DNA of 64,000 nucleotides from an uncultured Chitinophaga sp. Lineage in GTDB: Bacteria; Bacteroidota; Bacteroidia; Chitinophagales; Chitinophagaceae. Within the stretch, counting starts at the first letter, position 1. Every line of letters starts with the position of its first letter. Below, piece after piece: positions 51,616 through 60,409 of the stretch. Where the stretch lies: the NCBI RefSeq assembly GCF_946479755.1, contig NZ_CAMLHC010000005.1:248001-312000 (forward strand), in the 5' to 3' direction. Below the pieces are notes generated by a model, which was not told where the DNA came from, searched no databases, and worked only from the letters and a program-made list of their open reading frames with translations. The translations under genes and the position numbers were made by a program.

Positions 51616-51697
51616 TATCAGGGGCATATAAATTGATCTTACTTACGTTATTAAAAAAATACTTTATTTAGTATCACAACGCTAAACACACTATAAT

Positions 51698-53275
51698 ATG
51701 AAATTCAAGCAAATTGTTACGACAGTGTTGATCAGTGCTGTTACTGCCGTTGCTGCCATATTTGTGTATGGCAAATACTTTGAAGGCAGACGCCCGGGCA
51801 TTTTTCAAAACGGTTCCAATGACATCCCCGTAAACTATGCAAGGTATACCATGCCGGGCACTGAGAGCAAAGCCAACGCCGTTCCCCCTTCCGATTTTGT
51901 GACCGCCGCCAAAACAGCCGTCCCCGGCGTTGTTCACATCAAAACAAAGATCAATCCCCGGCAGGTGACCAACGGACTTCAGAAAAGACGCAGCATCCTG
52001 CAGGACCTCTTCGGCGACGAATTTTTTGGTGATGAATTCAACGGAGGCGGAGATGGCCGTCGCTATTATATCCCCGGCCAGATGGCTTCCGGTTCAGGCG
52101 TCCTCATTTCCGATGACGGCTATATCGTGACCAACAACCACGTGATCGCTGATGCCGACGAAATCACCGTTTCCCTTGCCAACGAAAACAAGACGTTCAA
52201 GGCCAAGCTGGTAGGCACAGACCCCAGCACCGACCTGGCCGTGATCAAGATCCCCGCCAAGAGCCTGCCCTATCTGCTGTATGGCAACTCCGACAACGTG
52301 GACATCGGTCAGTGGGTACTGGCTGTCGGTTACCCGCTTAACCTCGACGCGACCGTTACCGCCGGTATCGTCAGCGCCAAGTCCCGCTCTATCGGTATCA
52401 ACAAAAGCGGCGGCAGGATCAACAATTCCATCGAGTCTTTTATCCAGACCGATGCGGCGGTGAACCAGGGCAACAGTGGCGGCGCACTGGTGAATACCGC
52501 CGGTGAACTGGTGGGCATCAACTCCGCTATCGCCTCCCCTACCGGCTCCTATGCAGGTTACTCCTACGCTATCCCGGTCAACCTTGTCCGGAAAGTGGTC
52601 AACGATATTCTGAAATATGGCAGCGTACAGCGGGCGTACCTCGGCGTTAAATACGCTTCTCCTTCTGCCATCGCTTCTATGACAGACGATCAGCTGCGTG
52701 AAATCGGTGTAAGGCGCGACGTCAACGGCGTGCAGATCACCGAGGTAATGGACAACAGTTCAGCCGCAGCCGCAGGCCTTCGCCAGGGCGACATCATCAC
52801 CAAAATCAACGGGGTGAACATAGCCGGATCTTCCCAGATGAGCGAACAGGTGGCCCGATATAAACCCGGTGATAAGATCAGCATCACCTATACCCGCGGC
52901 GATAAGGAATACACCAGCAGCAACGTTACGCTCCGCAACCTGCAGGGTACTACCGATGTGGTACGCATCACCAACCTCGACAGGCTGGGGGCTGACCTTT
53001 CAGAGCTGACCAAAGAAGAAGCTACGAGCATCGGTGTAAAAGGCGGTGTGAGGGTCAATGATATCAGTACCGGTATCATTAAAAAACAGACCAGTATGAT
53101 CCCGGGCTTCGTGATCCTGAAAGCCGGCAATACGCCCGTGACTTCCGTTAATACGCTCAGCGCCATCCTGGACAAAGAGAAAAATATCCAGCTGGTAGGT
53201 TTCTATCCGCAAAGAGGAGGAAATATCTACTATTATAATATTAATACCGGCGGCGCAGGCGCAGAAAACCTGTAA
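51698..53275 (+). CDS. HtrA/DegP-type periplasmic serine protease
   Basis: The 525-residue protein has an N-terminal membrane anchor or signal (QIVTTVLISAVTAVAAIFVYG). The trypsin-like domain has the triad His148 (TNNHVIADADE), Asp179 (STDLAVIKIP) and Ser260 (NQGNSGGALVN). Two PDZ domains follow (about 300-390 and 420-510; SSAAAAGLRQGDIITKINGV). HtrA proteins degrade or refold misfolded envelope proteins. It is transcribed alone and followed by a strong hairpin. Confidence 0.95.
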   Translation: MKFKQIVTTVLISAVTAVAAIFVYGKYFEGRRPGIFQNGSNDIPVNYARYTMPGTESKANAVPPSDFVTAAKTAVPGVVHIKTKINPRQVTNGLQKRRSILQDLFGDEFFGDEFNGGGDGRRYYIPGQMASGSGVLISDDGYIVTNNHVIADADEITVSLANENKTFKAKLVGTDPSTDLAVIKIPAKSLPYLLYGNSDNVDIGQWVLAVGYPLNLDATVTAGIVSAKSRSIGINKSGGRINNSIESFIQTDAAVNQGNSGGALVNTAGELVGINSAIASPTGSYAGYSYAIPVNLVRKVVNDILKYGSVQRAYLGVKYASPSAIASMTDDQLREIGVRRDVNGVQITEVMDNSSAAAAGLRQGDIITKINGVNIAGSSQMSEQVARYKPGDKISITYTRGDKEYTSSNVTLRNLQGTTDVVRITNLDRLGADLSELTKEEATSIGVKGGVRVNDISTGIIKKQTSMIPGFVILKAGNTPVTSVNTLSAILDKEKNIQLVGFYPQRGGNIYYYNINTGGAGAENL

Positions 53276-53296
53276 TACTACGCTGCTGATACCTTT

Positions 53297-53366
53297 TAGC
53301 CCGGTGTTTTGGTACCGGGGATGGATTTCACCCCGTCCCGGTATTGAAGCACCGGGCTAAATTTTT
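53297..53366 (+). terminator. Terminator after htrA, bulged stem
   Basis: AGCCCGGTG ... TACCGGGG pairs with CCCCG(T)CCCGGTA ... CACCGGGCT, two stem segments separated by matched 6-base bulges, followed by AAATTTTTG. Confidence 0.75.
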
Positions 53367-53390
53367 GAGGGAAAAACGTCCAAAAACAAA

Positions 53391-53417
53391 GAGACCGACC
53401 ATTTTGGTCAGTCCCTT
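53391..53417 (+). terminator. Second small hairpin downstream of htrA
   Basis: GACCGACCA with TGGTCAGTC (one mismatch), loop TTT, followed by CCTTTT. Confidence 0.4.
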
Positions 53418-53554
53418 TTAAAAAAGTACAAGTAAAGTCTGGACAAACTAACAAGTAATAGCTAGATCTATGAAAACCCATAATGAAAATAAGATAAGTA
53501 TATGAGGTTCGGTTACACGACCTCGTGAACAGCATATTCCATACAGGGAACGCA

Positions 53555-53590
53555 CAAAAAAGCCGGTTAAGCGCAAGGCCACCGGCTTAA
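53555..53590 (-). terminator. Terminator of the LytTR/histidine-kinase transcript
   Basis: On the minus strand TAAGCCGGT pairs with ACCGGCTT(T) and is followed by TTTTTT, just past the LytTR stop codon. Confidence 0.8.
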
Positions 53591-53611
53591 AAACTTCAGT
53601 GTCAGACAAAC

Positions 53612-54373
53612 TTACAGGTTGATCACTCCTTTCAGCTGGGTGAAAAACTCGTCTTTTTTACGGGAAGAAATCGGAATATTTTTCTGGTCGCTCATCACTA
53701 CGGCAGTACCTAAGCCCTTGATAATCTTCACAATATGGTGAATATTAATGAGGAAGGACTTGTGTACGCGATAGAATCCCTTGTCGGACAACATCTCTTC
53801 GTACTCTTTCAGGGATTTGGAGATCAGATGGGATACGTTGTTGATCAGCTGGATTTTGGTATAGCTGTCGAACGCTTCGCAGTAGATAATATCCTTCAGG
53901 TCAATTACATTATAGCCGTCATTTACGGGGATTACTATCTTGGAGAAGGCGTTATCGTTGTTTTTTACGTAGTCTTTCAGAATGGAAGCCAGTTCGTTGA
54001 GTCTTCCTTTTTTGCTTTTCTTGACTTTTTCCAGGGCATCTTCCACCTCGCTTACCTTGATGGGTTTGAGCAGGTAGTCTAATGCCGCGAACTTGATGGC
54101 TTGCAGCGCGTATTCCTGGAAGGCAGTGATAAAAATAACCTCAAAGTTCAGCACAGGGAACATTTCCAGCAGCTGGAAACCATTATGCGGAGGCATCTCA
54201 ATGTCCAGGAACAGTACGTCAATGGGGTTGTTTTTAATCATTTCTGCCGCCTCATTGATATTCTGCGCCTCTCCAACTACGGTAACATCCTTACAATAGT
54301 TCTCCAGAATATTGCGCAAAATATGAATGTTGCGGACTTCATCGTCTACAATGGCAGCTTTTATATTACTCAT
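53612..54373 (-). CDS. LytTR-family response regulator
   Basis: The 253-residue protein has an N-terminal receiver domain with the phosphoacceptor Asp57 in VLFLDIEMPPHNGF, and a C-terminal LytTR DNA-binding domain (about 145-250; IIYCEAFDSYTKI, FYRVHKSFLINIHHI, IPISSRKKDEF). It binds DNA as a dimer on phosphorylation. Its start overlaps the kinase stop by four bases (ATGA), so they form one two-component operon. The target genes are not evident from the sequence. Confidence 0.93.
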   Translation of the reverse strand: MSNIKAAIVDDEVRNIHILRNILENYCKDVTVVGEAQNINEAAEMIKNNPIDVLFLDIEMPPHNGFQLLEMFPVLNFEVIFITAFQEYALQAIKFAALDYLLKPIKVSEVEDALEKVKKSKKGRLNELASILKDYVKNNDNAFSKIVIPVNDGYNVIDLKDIIYCEAFDSYTKIQLINNVSHLISKSLKEYEEMLSDKGFYRVHKSFLINIHHIVKIIKGLGTAVVMSDQKNIPISSRKKDEFFTQLKGVINL

Positions 54374-57297
54374 AACATCTTAACAATGGGAATCAGAATT
54401 TCAACTAAGGTACCTTCCTTATTGCCGAAACCAGATTTAAATTTATCAATAATTTCTAACTTTCCAACACTTCCATTAAAAGATTTTATAATCTGCAACC
54501 TTTCCTTTATCACGCTCAGTGCGGTAGATTCGTGTTTTATCAACCGGGAGCTTTTGATACTATTGGACTTGTCCCAACCGATGCCGTCGTCGTCAACGGA
54601 GCAATAGAGCAGATCATCCACCATTTCTATCCGGATCTCCAGGTAACCGGCGCTGTTTTTGGGCGCCAGCCCGTGTTTGATAGCATTTTCCACGATTGGT
54701 TGAATAATCATGGGTGGAATATATATGGTATAGTCTTTCAACGTGTCTTCCATGATGAAGTGGTAGGTAAAGGAGTGCGCAAACCGGATTTTCTCCAGCT
54801 CCAGGTAGCGGGTCAGGAAGGCGATCTCCTCTTCCAGCGAAATATAGGATTTCCGGGAATTGTTGAGCATCTGGCGCATCAGGGTGGCGAAGTCCGCCAG
54901 GAAGTTGAGCGCCTGCTTTTCTTCTTTCTCCAGGATCAGGTGCTGTACCGAGTTCAGCGAGTTGAAGATGAAATGCGGGTTCATCTGGTTAGTGAGCGCT
55001 TTGGCTTCCAGTTCCGCGATACGGCGGTTGTATTCCGTTTTTCTTTTTTCGGCCTGTTTGATCCTTTTCACGATAAAACGCAGTACTACCAGGATGACCA
55101 GCAGTCCAGCCAGCAGGAGGATGCCGCGGGCCCACCATTGCTGGTACCATTGCGGCAATATGCTGACGTTCAGGTTGAGCGGTTTGGACCAGTCGCTTTT
55201 GTATTTACGGGCCCTGACCATCAGCCTGTAATTACCGGGCTGCAGGTCGGGGAACGGGATGATGTTGGACATGGTAGTAACCCATCCGTTGGTGGTGTCT
55301 CCTGAGAAATTATACTGGTATTCCACCAGTTCAGGCAGGTCGAACACGATGGTGCCAAACTCTGCTTCGAAGGAGGCTTTCCTTTTATACAGGTGCACGA
55401 AGTTGTCGCCCGGCAGGTAGGTACTGTCGCCATACCGGATATTGCTGAGGTAGATCACGGGGGGAACGGTATCTACCGGCAGGTGATCGCCTTTAAAGTA
55501 GCAGAGCCCGTTGGAGGTGGCGATGTACAGGATGCCATCATCCGCATAGACCCCGCGGATGTCGTCAGACATGAGGCCGTCGTTGGAGGTGATGTTACGG
55601 GTGATATGCTGTTCTTTCACATTAATCACCGAAACGCCTTTGTTGGTGGCCACATACAGGTTCTGATGCCCGTCGTAGTACAGTTGCTGGCAGATGTCGC
55701 TGGCCAGATTGTTGACCGATGACAGGTGTTTGATCACCGTATCGCCATGCAGGACATAGATGCCCTGGTCGCTGGTGCCGATCCACAGGTAGCCGTCGAT
55801 CCATTTCAGGTCTTTGATGCTGAGCGTGCGCAGGGAGTCGTTGGTAGAAGGCTTCAGCCTGCGGGTACCGTCCGTACAGGTGTAGAGGCCGTTGTTGGCG
55901 CCGACGAAATACAGGGAATCGTTGACACTGGCGATGGAGGTGACGATCATATCGAGATCTCCGATCTCATAGTCATCCAGCGCGATCACCTGGTTTTTGG
56001 CGGCTATCCTGATTTTTCCTGCGGGGGAGATATCCACGTCTTTCAGCATTTTCACCGCTTTGAGCAGTGTATACTTCTGCGTGGCGGTGTTAAATGAGAG
56101 CAGTCCGTTATCTGTTCCTATCAGCGCTTCATTTTCCTTATAGGGCAGGATGGCGAGCAGGCTGTTGCGGCCGCTGGCAGTGTCCAGGGTGAACTGCCGG
56201 ATGACGCCGCTGGCGGTCATGGTATTGAGGATGCCGGCATTTTGTCCGATCAGGAGCAGCTCATTTTTTTTGTCTTTGCTGATACTGAAGATGGAGTGGG
56301 AATACAGGCCGTTGGTATTATCGAGATAGCTGAAGTAGAAGTTTTTATAGGGGATATTATATACGCCGTCGCCGAAGGTAGTGATCCAGATGTTACCGTC
56401 ACGGTCTTTCAGCAGGGAAGTAATATTGTGGTTATCCAGCAGTTTGGTGATCTTTTTATCTCCCTTAAAAAAACCTTTGATATAGTACAATGCGCGCTGG
56501 GTACCGATCCAGAGGTTATCGTTATCGATACACAGGTTACTGATTTCATCTTTGATGCCCCAGTCGGACCCGTTAAAAAAGCAGCTGATTTTCTGCGGCG
56601 TGTAGGCGTACAGGGTATTGCGGACCATGAGGATAGGTCCGTTCCTTACCGTGTCAGCATCTTCGGTGGGAAACGGGTAAGGGCATACGGAGGAAATCTC
56701 CTGTTGGGGATTGGTGGGATCGTGGAGGGTATTTACATGAAAAGCTTTCTGCAGCGGGCGGTATACGCGGCCGTTGCGCAGCAGGTAGAGGAAATTGGTT
56801 TCTATGTCCCGTTTGTCGTATTCTGTTTTTTTGCCGTTATAGGTAACGATGCGGTTATTGGAATTGAAGAAATACACAAAGCCGGCGTCCGCCTCAAAGG
56901 CATATTGCATATAGTGGCTGCGGCTGTTGAATTTCAGGGAGGAGTCGTTGTCGTCGTTGTGAATATAGGTATGGTCGTAAAAAGAGAGTTTCCCGTTGAG
57001 GGTGAAGAACCATAGTCTTCCTTTAGAGTCAGCGGCGAGCTTGACAACATCGTTGTCGGTAAGGCCGTCTTTTTTGGCGTAGTTACGAAAACGTTTACCG
57101 TCGAACTTACTGACACCGGTGGGTGTAGCAAACCAGATGAATCCGTCTTTATCCTGTACGGCGGCATATACAGTAGCGTTAGCCAACCCATCTTTTACAT
57201 TGTAGTTGCGGATCATCAGGCCCTGGCCCCATGCATTGTAACCTGTGCAAAAGATGACCAGCCACCATAACAGTATGAAACGGGTAATGGACATCAA
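54370..57297 (-). CDS. Two-component regulator-propeller sensor histidine kinase
   Basis: The 975-residue inner-membrane protein has a signal sequence and then a large periplasmic part of about 14 propeller blades (for example DKDGFIWFATPTGVSKFDG, DRDGNIWITTFGDGVYNI). A Y_Y_Y domain follows (DLPELVEYQYNFSGDT), then one transmembrane helix (GILLLAGLLVILVVLRFIV), a coiled linker, the His_kinase phosphoacceptor MNPHFIFNSLNSVQH (about residue 770) and the ATPase domain (IIQPIVENAIKHGL; SVDDDGIGWDKS). Propeller kinases of this phylum often sense polysaccharides, but no polysaccharide gene is adjacent. Confidence 0.92.
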   Translation of the reverse strand: MMSITRFILLWWLVIFCTGYNAWGQGLMIRNYNVKDGLANATVYAAVQDKDGFIWFATPTGVSKFDGKRFRNYAKKDGLTDNDVVKLAADSKGRLWFFTLNGKLSFYDHTYIHNDDNDSSLKFNSRSHYMQYAFEADAGFVYFFNSNNRIVTYNGKKTEYDKRDIETNFLYLLRNGRVYRPLQKAFHVNTLHDPTNPQQEISSVCPYPFPTEDADTVRNGPILMVRNTLYAYTPQKISCFFNGSDWGIKDEISNLCIDNDNLWIGTQRALYYIKGFFKGDKKITKLLDNHNITSLLKDRDGNIWITTFGDGVYNIPYKNFYFSYLDNTNGLYSHSIFSISKDKKNELLLIGQNAGILNTMTASGVIRQFTLDTASGRNSLLAILPYKENEALIGTDNGLLSFNTATQKYTLLKAVKMLKDVDISPAGKIRIAAKNQVIALDDYEIGDLDMIVTSIASVNDSLYFVGANNGLYTCTDGTRRLKPSTNDSLRTLSIKDLKWIDGYLWIGTSDQGIYVLHGDTVIKHLSSVNNLASDICQQLYYDGHQNLYVATNKGVSVINVKEQHITRNITSNDGLMSDDIRGVYADDGILYIATSNGLCYFKGDHLPVDTVPPVIYLSNIRYGDSTYLPGDNFVHLYKRKASFEAEFGTIVFDLPELVEYQYNFSGDTTNGWVTTMSNIIPFPDLQPGNYRLMVRARKYKSDWSKPLNLNVSILPQWYQQWWARGILLLAGLLVILVVLRFIVKRIKQAEKRKTEYNRRIAELEAKALTNQMNPHFIFNSLNSVQHLILEKEEKQALNFLADFATLMRQMLNNSRKSYISLEEEIAFLTRYLELEKIRFAHSFTYHFIMEDTLKDYTIYIPPMIIQPIVENAIKHGLAPKNSAGYLEIRIEMVDDLLYCSVDDDGIGWDKSNSIKSSRLIKHESTALSVIKERLQIIKSFNGSVGKLEIIDKFKSGFGNKEGTLVEILIPIVKML

Positions 57298-57302
57298 TGA
57301 TG

Positions 57303-57460
57303 AATTACGAATTACGAATTACGAATTACGCATGAAGGGATACCGATGATGGAAGTTTTCATGAGTACCTGATCAGTCGTAATTTGATTAACTACAAATT
57401 ACGGATTACGAGTTACAAATGGCTTTTTCATTCGTAATTCGTAATCCGTAATTCGTAATT
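57303..57460. repeat. AATTACG iterons and hairpin
   Basis: Four tandem AATTACG units occupy 57303-57330. Further on, AATTACGGATTACGAGTTAC (57397-57416) pairs with the repeats at 57431-57453 (TTCGTAATTCGTAATCCGT and the following AATT) with one to two mismatches and a T-rich loop. The array fills the spacer between proS and the kinase gene. Confidence 0.85.
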
Positions 57461-57463
57461 GAT

Positions 57464-58939
57464 TTAGTATGCTCTTGCAAACAATACCCGTTCTTTGGAC
57501 GGTTTGCCGGTGAGGACGCAGGTACCTGCTTCCTGAGGGTTGTCCAGTGGTATACAACGGATGGTTGCTTTTGTCAGTTCTTTGATTTTCTCTTCCGTTT
57601 CGGCGGTACCGTCCCAGTGGGCGGACACGAAGCCTGCTTTTTCGTCCAGTACTTTCTGGAATTCGTCAAAGTTATCTACGCGGGTGATATGTTCGTCCCG
57701 GTAGTTTTGGGCTTTGGTGAAGAGATTCAGCTGAATTTCTTCCAGCAGTTCACCGATGCGGCCTGCCAGTCCGTCGAGGGAGAGACTCATTTTCTCTTTC
57801 GTATCGCGGCGGGCGACTTCGGCCACGTTATTTTCGAGGTCTCTCGCGCCGATGGCTATACGAACGGGGACGCCTTTCATTTCATATTCCGCAAATTTCC
57901 AGCCTGGGCGGTTGTTGTCGGAGTCGTCGTATTTCACGCGGATGCCGGCTTTTTTCAGTTCCGCTACGATGCCGTTTACTTTTTCATCGAGGGCTGTTTT
58001 CTGGTCGGCGCCTTTATAGATAGGCACGATCACCACCTGCAGGGGAGCGATGCGGGGGGGCAGTACGAGGCCCTGATCATCGCTGTGTACCATGATGAGG
58101 CCTCCGATCAGGCGGGTAGATACGCCCCAGGAGGTGGCCCATACGTAGTCCAGTTTATTTTCTTTGTTGGAGAACTGTACGTCAAATGCTTTTGCGAAGT
58201 TCTGGCCGAGGAAGTGGGAGGTACCTGCCTGCAGGGCTTTACCGTCCTGCATGAGGGCTTCCACGCAGTAGGTGTTTACTGCGCCGGCAAATCTTTCGCT
58301 GGCGGTTTTAACGCCGCGGATCACCGGTACCGCCATATATTGTTCTGCGAATTCAGCGTATATGTGCAGCATCTGTTCTGTTTCCGCGATGGCTTCTTCG
58401 GCGGTGGCGTGGGCGGTGTGGCCTTCCTGCCAGAGGAATTCGGCGGTGCGGAGAAAGAGGCGGGTGCGCATTTCCCAGCGTACCACGTTGGCCCATTGGT
58501 TGATCAGCAGGGGCAGGTCGCGGTAAGATTGGATCCAGTCCTTATAAGTGTTCCAGATGATGGTTTCCGAAGTGGGTCGAACGATCAGCTCTTCTTCCAG
58601 TTTGGCTTCCGGGTCTACCACTACCCCGCCGCCGTTGGGGTCGTTTTTAAGGCGGTAGTGGGTTACAACGGCGCACTCTTTAGCGAAGCCTTCCACGTGG
58701 GCGGCTTCTTTGCTGAGAAAGCTTTTGGGGATAAACAGCGGAAAATAAGCGTTCTGGTGACCGGTTTCCTTGAATTTACTGTCCAGGACGTCGCGCATGG
58801 CTTCCCAGAGCGCATAGCCGTATGGTTTGATCACCATACAGCCTCTGACGGCAGAGTAATCTGCCAGACCGCCTTTCACCACCAGGTCATTGTACCATTT
58901 CGAATAATCTTCCGAACGGGCTGTGATCTCTTTACTCAT
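57464..58939 (-). CDS. proS: Proline--tRNA ligase (archaeal/eukaryal-like short form)
   Basis: The 491-residue class II aminoacyl-tRNA synthetase charges tRNA-Pro. It lacks the editing insertion of the E. coli-type enzyme and ends with the zinc-region-like C-terminus of the short form ([13 protein letters not shown]). Motif 2 is [20 protein letters not shown], the proline-binding region includes [10 protein letters not shown], and motif 3 is [20 protein letters not shown]. It is transcribed alone with the AATTACG array downstream. Confidence 0.95.
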   Translation of the reverse strand: MSKEITARSEDYSKWYNDLVVKGGLADYSAVRGCMVIKPYGYALWEAMRDVLDSKFKETGHQNAYFPLFIPKSFLSKEAAHVEGFAKECAVVTHYRLKNDPNGGGVVVDPEAKLEEELIVRPTSETIIWNTYKDWIQSYRDLPLLINQWANVVRWEMRTRLFLRTAEFLWQEGHTAHATAEEAIAETEQMLHIYAEFAEQYMAVPVIRGVKTASERFAGAVNTYCVEALMQDGKALQAGTSHFLGQNFAKAFDVQFSNKENKLDYVWATSWGVSTRLIGGLIMVHSDDQGLVLPPRIAPLQVVIVPIYKGADQKTALDEKVNGIVAELKKAGIRVKYDDSDNNRPGWKFAEYEMKGVPVRIAIGARDLENNVAEVARRDTKEKMSLSLDGLAGRIGELLEEIQLNLFTKAQNYRDEHITRVDNFDEFQKVLDEKAGFVSAHWDGTAETEEKIKELTKATIRCIPLDNPQEAGTCVLTGKPSKERVLFARAY

Positions 58940-59222
58940 AAATAAAAATACTAATTTATATACCTTTGTCTTTTAGTAAAAAATAATTGAATTTGTCTAG
59001 CAAAAATTATCTTCCTGCCAGCCGGAAAACAGCCTCAAACTGGCTTAGTTTTTGTCACAAATATTTAAAAAGAAAATGTTACAAACCTACATGAAAATCA
59101 TAAAGGTGCAAATAGTCCGGCCAAAATAAAATAACCCGTTCTGTTATTGTAACTTTGTTCCCTTAATATCCGTTATAAAAGTGTAAATTTACTATATAAA
59201 TCACGCTAAAAATATATTTCAA
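58940..59222. other. A+T-rich divergent spacer
   Basis: 283 bases between proS and the Gly/Tyr-rich lipoprotein gene. I see the -7 box of the lipoprotein gene and nothing else clear. Confidence 0.5.
59150..59157 (+). promoter_or_regulatory. -7 promoter element of the 59223 gene
   Basis: TAACTTTG matches TAnnTTTG exactly, 65 bases before the ATG. Confidence 0.45.
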
Positions 59223-60257
59223 ATGAAACCTATACTATACATTGCACTGGCAGCTGGTTCGTTCGCTCTGGGCGCCTGCTCCAGTACATATAAAACGGCC
59301 CAGACACCGGACGATGTATATTATTCTCCGCGCCAGCAACAGCGCACCTATGCTTCCAACAATGGTTCTGATGGAAATTCTGTACAGGATGAAAATGGCA
59401 GGTATACGGATGCGCCCGATGAAGGCGGCACTTATGTGACCTACGATGATGATCAGGGTGATTATCAGCGCCGGATCAACCGTTTCGGCAGCAACGCCAA
59501 TACTTACAACGGCGGTTACTGGGATGGTTACAATGCAGCCAGCAACATGTACATGGGTGGCTGGGGTGCTGGTTACGGCTACGGTCCGTACAGCAGCTTC
59601 GGTTACAGCAGCCTCTGGGGCCCGTCTATGAGCCTTGGCTTCGGCTGGGGTGGCGGCTACTATCGTCCCTGGAGCTATGGCTTAGGCTTTGGCTGGGGTG
59701 GTTATCCTTATTATGGTTCTTACTGGCCTTATTATGGCGGTTACTATGGCCACTACTATCCGTACTACGCAGGTGGTTACTATGGTGGCGGTTATTATGG
59801 CGGCGGCCACTACGGCGGTGGTTATTTTACCCGTCGTCCGGCCAACTCCTACGGACCGGTTAGAAACGGCAACGAACGTGTTCGCACTGCCAACTATACC
59901 AACAACAGCGGTGGCAACACCGGCGGCGGTGGTTACTACCGTCCGGCAAGAGGCGCAGTAGCACCAGCGAATGGTGGCGGCAACGGTAACTATGTACCGT
60001 CCAACACCGACCGTCCGCGTCGTGTGTTCCAGCAGTCCAGCTCAGAAAGACCCGTTATTTCCCGTCCTTCCTATAACAATGGCGGCAACTACAATAATAA
60101 CAACGGCGGCTATTCCCGTCCTTCCAGGGTGGAATACTCCCGTCCTTCCACACCTGCACCGAGCTATTCACCTCCCAGTGGCGGCGGTGGCGTACGTAGC
60201 GGCGGAAGCAGCGGCGGTGGCGGAGGCTACAGCCGTCCGGCGAGAGGCGGACGTTAA
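59223..60257 (+). CDS. Gly/Tyr-rich lipoprotein
   Basis: The 344-residue product has a lipobox (SFALGACSS). After a short acidic region (about 25-85), residues about 90-215 are a low-complexity run of G, Y, W and S (GGWGAGYGYGPYSSFGYSSL; YYGGGHYGG-like repeats) and residues 215-344 are rich in N, G, R, P and S (SRPSYNNGG; SSGGGGGYSRPARGGR). Homologues in this phylum are uncharacterised. The sequence looks like a disordered or amyloid-like surface protein; RGG-type ends could bind polyanions. Codon bias is strong. It has its own promoter-like box and terminator. Confidence 0.8.
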   Translation: MKPILYIALAAGSFALGACSSTYKTAQTPDDVYYSPRQQQRTYASNNGSDGNSVQDENGRYTDAPDEGGTYVTYDDDQGDYQRRINRFGSNANTYNGGYWDGYNAASNMYMGGWGAGYGYGPYSSFGYSSLWGPSMSLGFGWGGGYYRPWSYGLGFGWGGYPYYGSYWPYYGGYYGHYYPYYAGGYYGGGYYGGGHYGGGYFTRRPANSYGPVRNGNERVRTANYTNNSGGNTGGGGYYRPARGAVAPANGGGNGNYVPSNTDRPRRVFQQSSSERPVISRPSYNNGGNYNNNNGGYSRPSRVEYSRPSTPAPSYSPPSGGGGVRSGGSSGGGGGYSRPARGGR

Positions 60258-60273
60258 TACCAAACGAATTCAA

Positions 60274-60309
60274 GATAAGCGTAGCAAAAAAACTACGCTT
60301 ATCTTTTTA
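60274..60309 (+). terminator. Terminator of the Gly/Tyr-rich lipoprotein gene
   Basis: A perfect 11-bp stem (GATAAGCGTAG with CTACGCTTATC), loop CAAAAAAA, followed by TTTTTAT. Confidence 0.9.
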
Positions 60310-60409
60310 TAGGACATAAGTTTTCCTGTTTGTGAACGTTATATCTGTCGCAGCACGTTATTCACCAGACATTCTGCCAATACATCTCAATTTTTAAGTT
60401 TATAGAATT

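Larger units (their letters stand above)
51275..51697. other. Intergenic region with large nested palindrome
   Basis: No gene is seen in these 423 bases. They hold a nested inverted repeat, a T-rich stretch (51465-51500) and the htrA -7 box. Confidence 0.7.
53276..53611. other. Intergenic region with three hairpins
   Basis: No gene is seen in these 336 bases between convergent htrA and LytTR genes. A short open frame at 53296-53535 on the minus strand overlaps the hairpins and is not believable. Confidence 0.65.

Noticed and set aside
53296..53535. 79-codon minus-strand frame between htrA and the LytTR gene
   Set aside because: Lies over three hairpins and has no homologous pattern.
57617..58945. 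442-codon plus-strand frame opposite proS
   Set aside because: Shadow; proS shows all class II synthetase motifs.
59446..60312. Several plus-strand frames overlapping the Gly/Tyr-rich lipoprotein
   Set aside because: Produced by repetitive GGC/TAC codons read out of frame.
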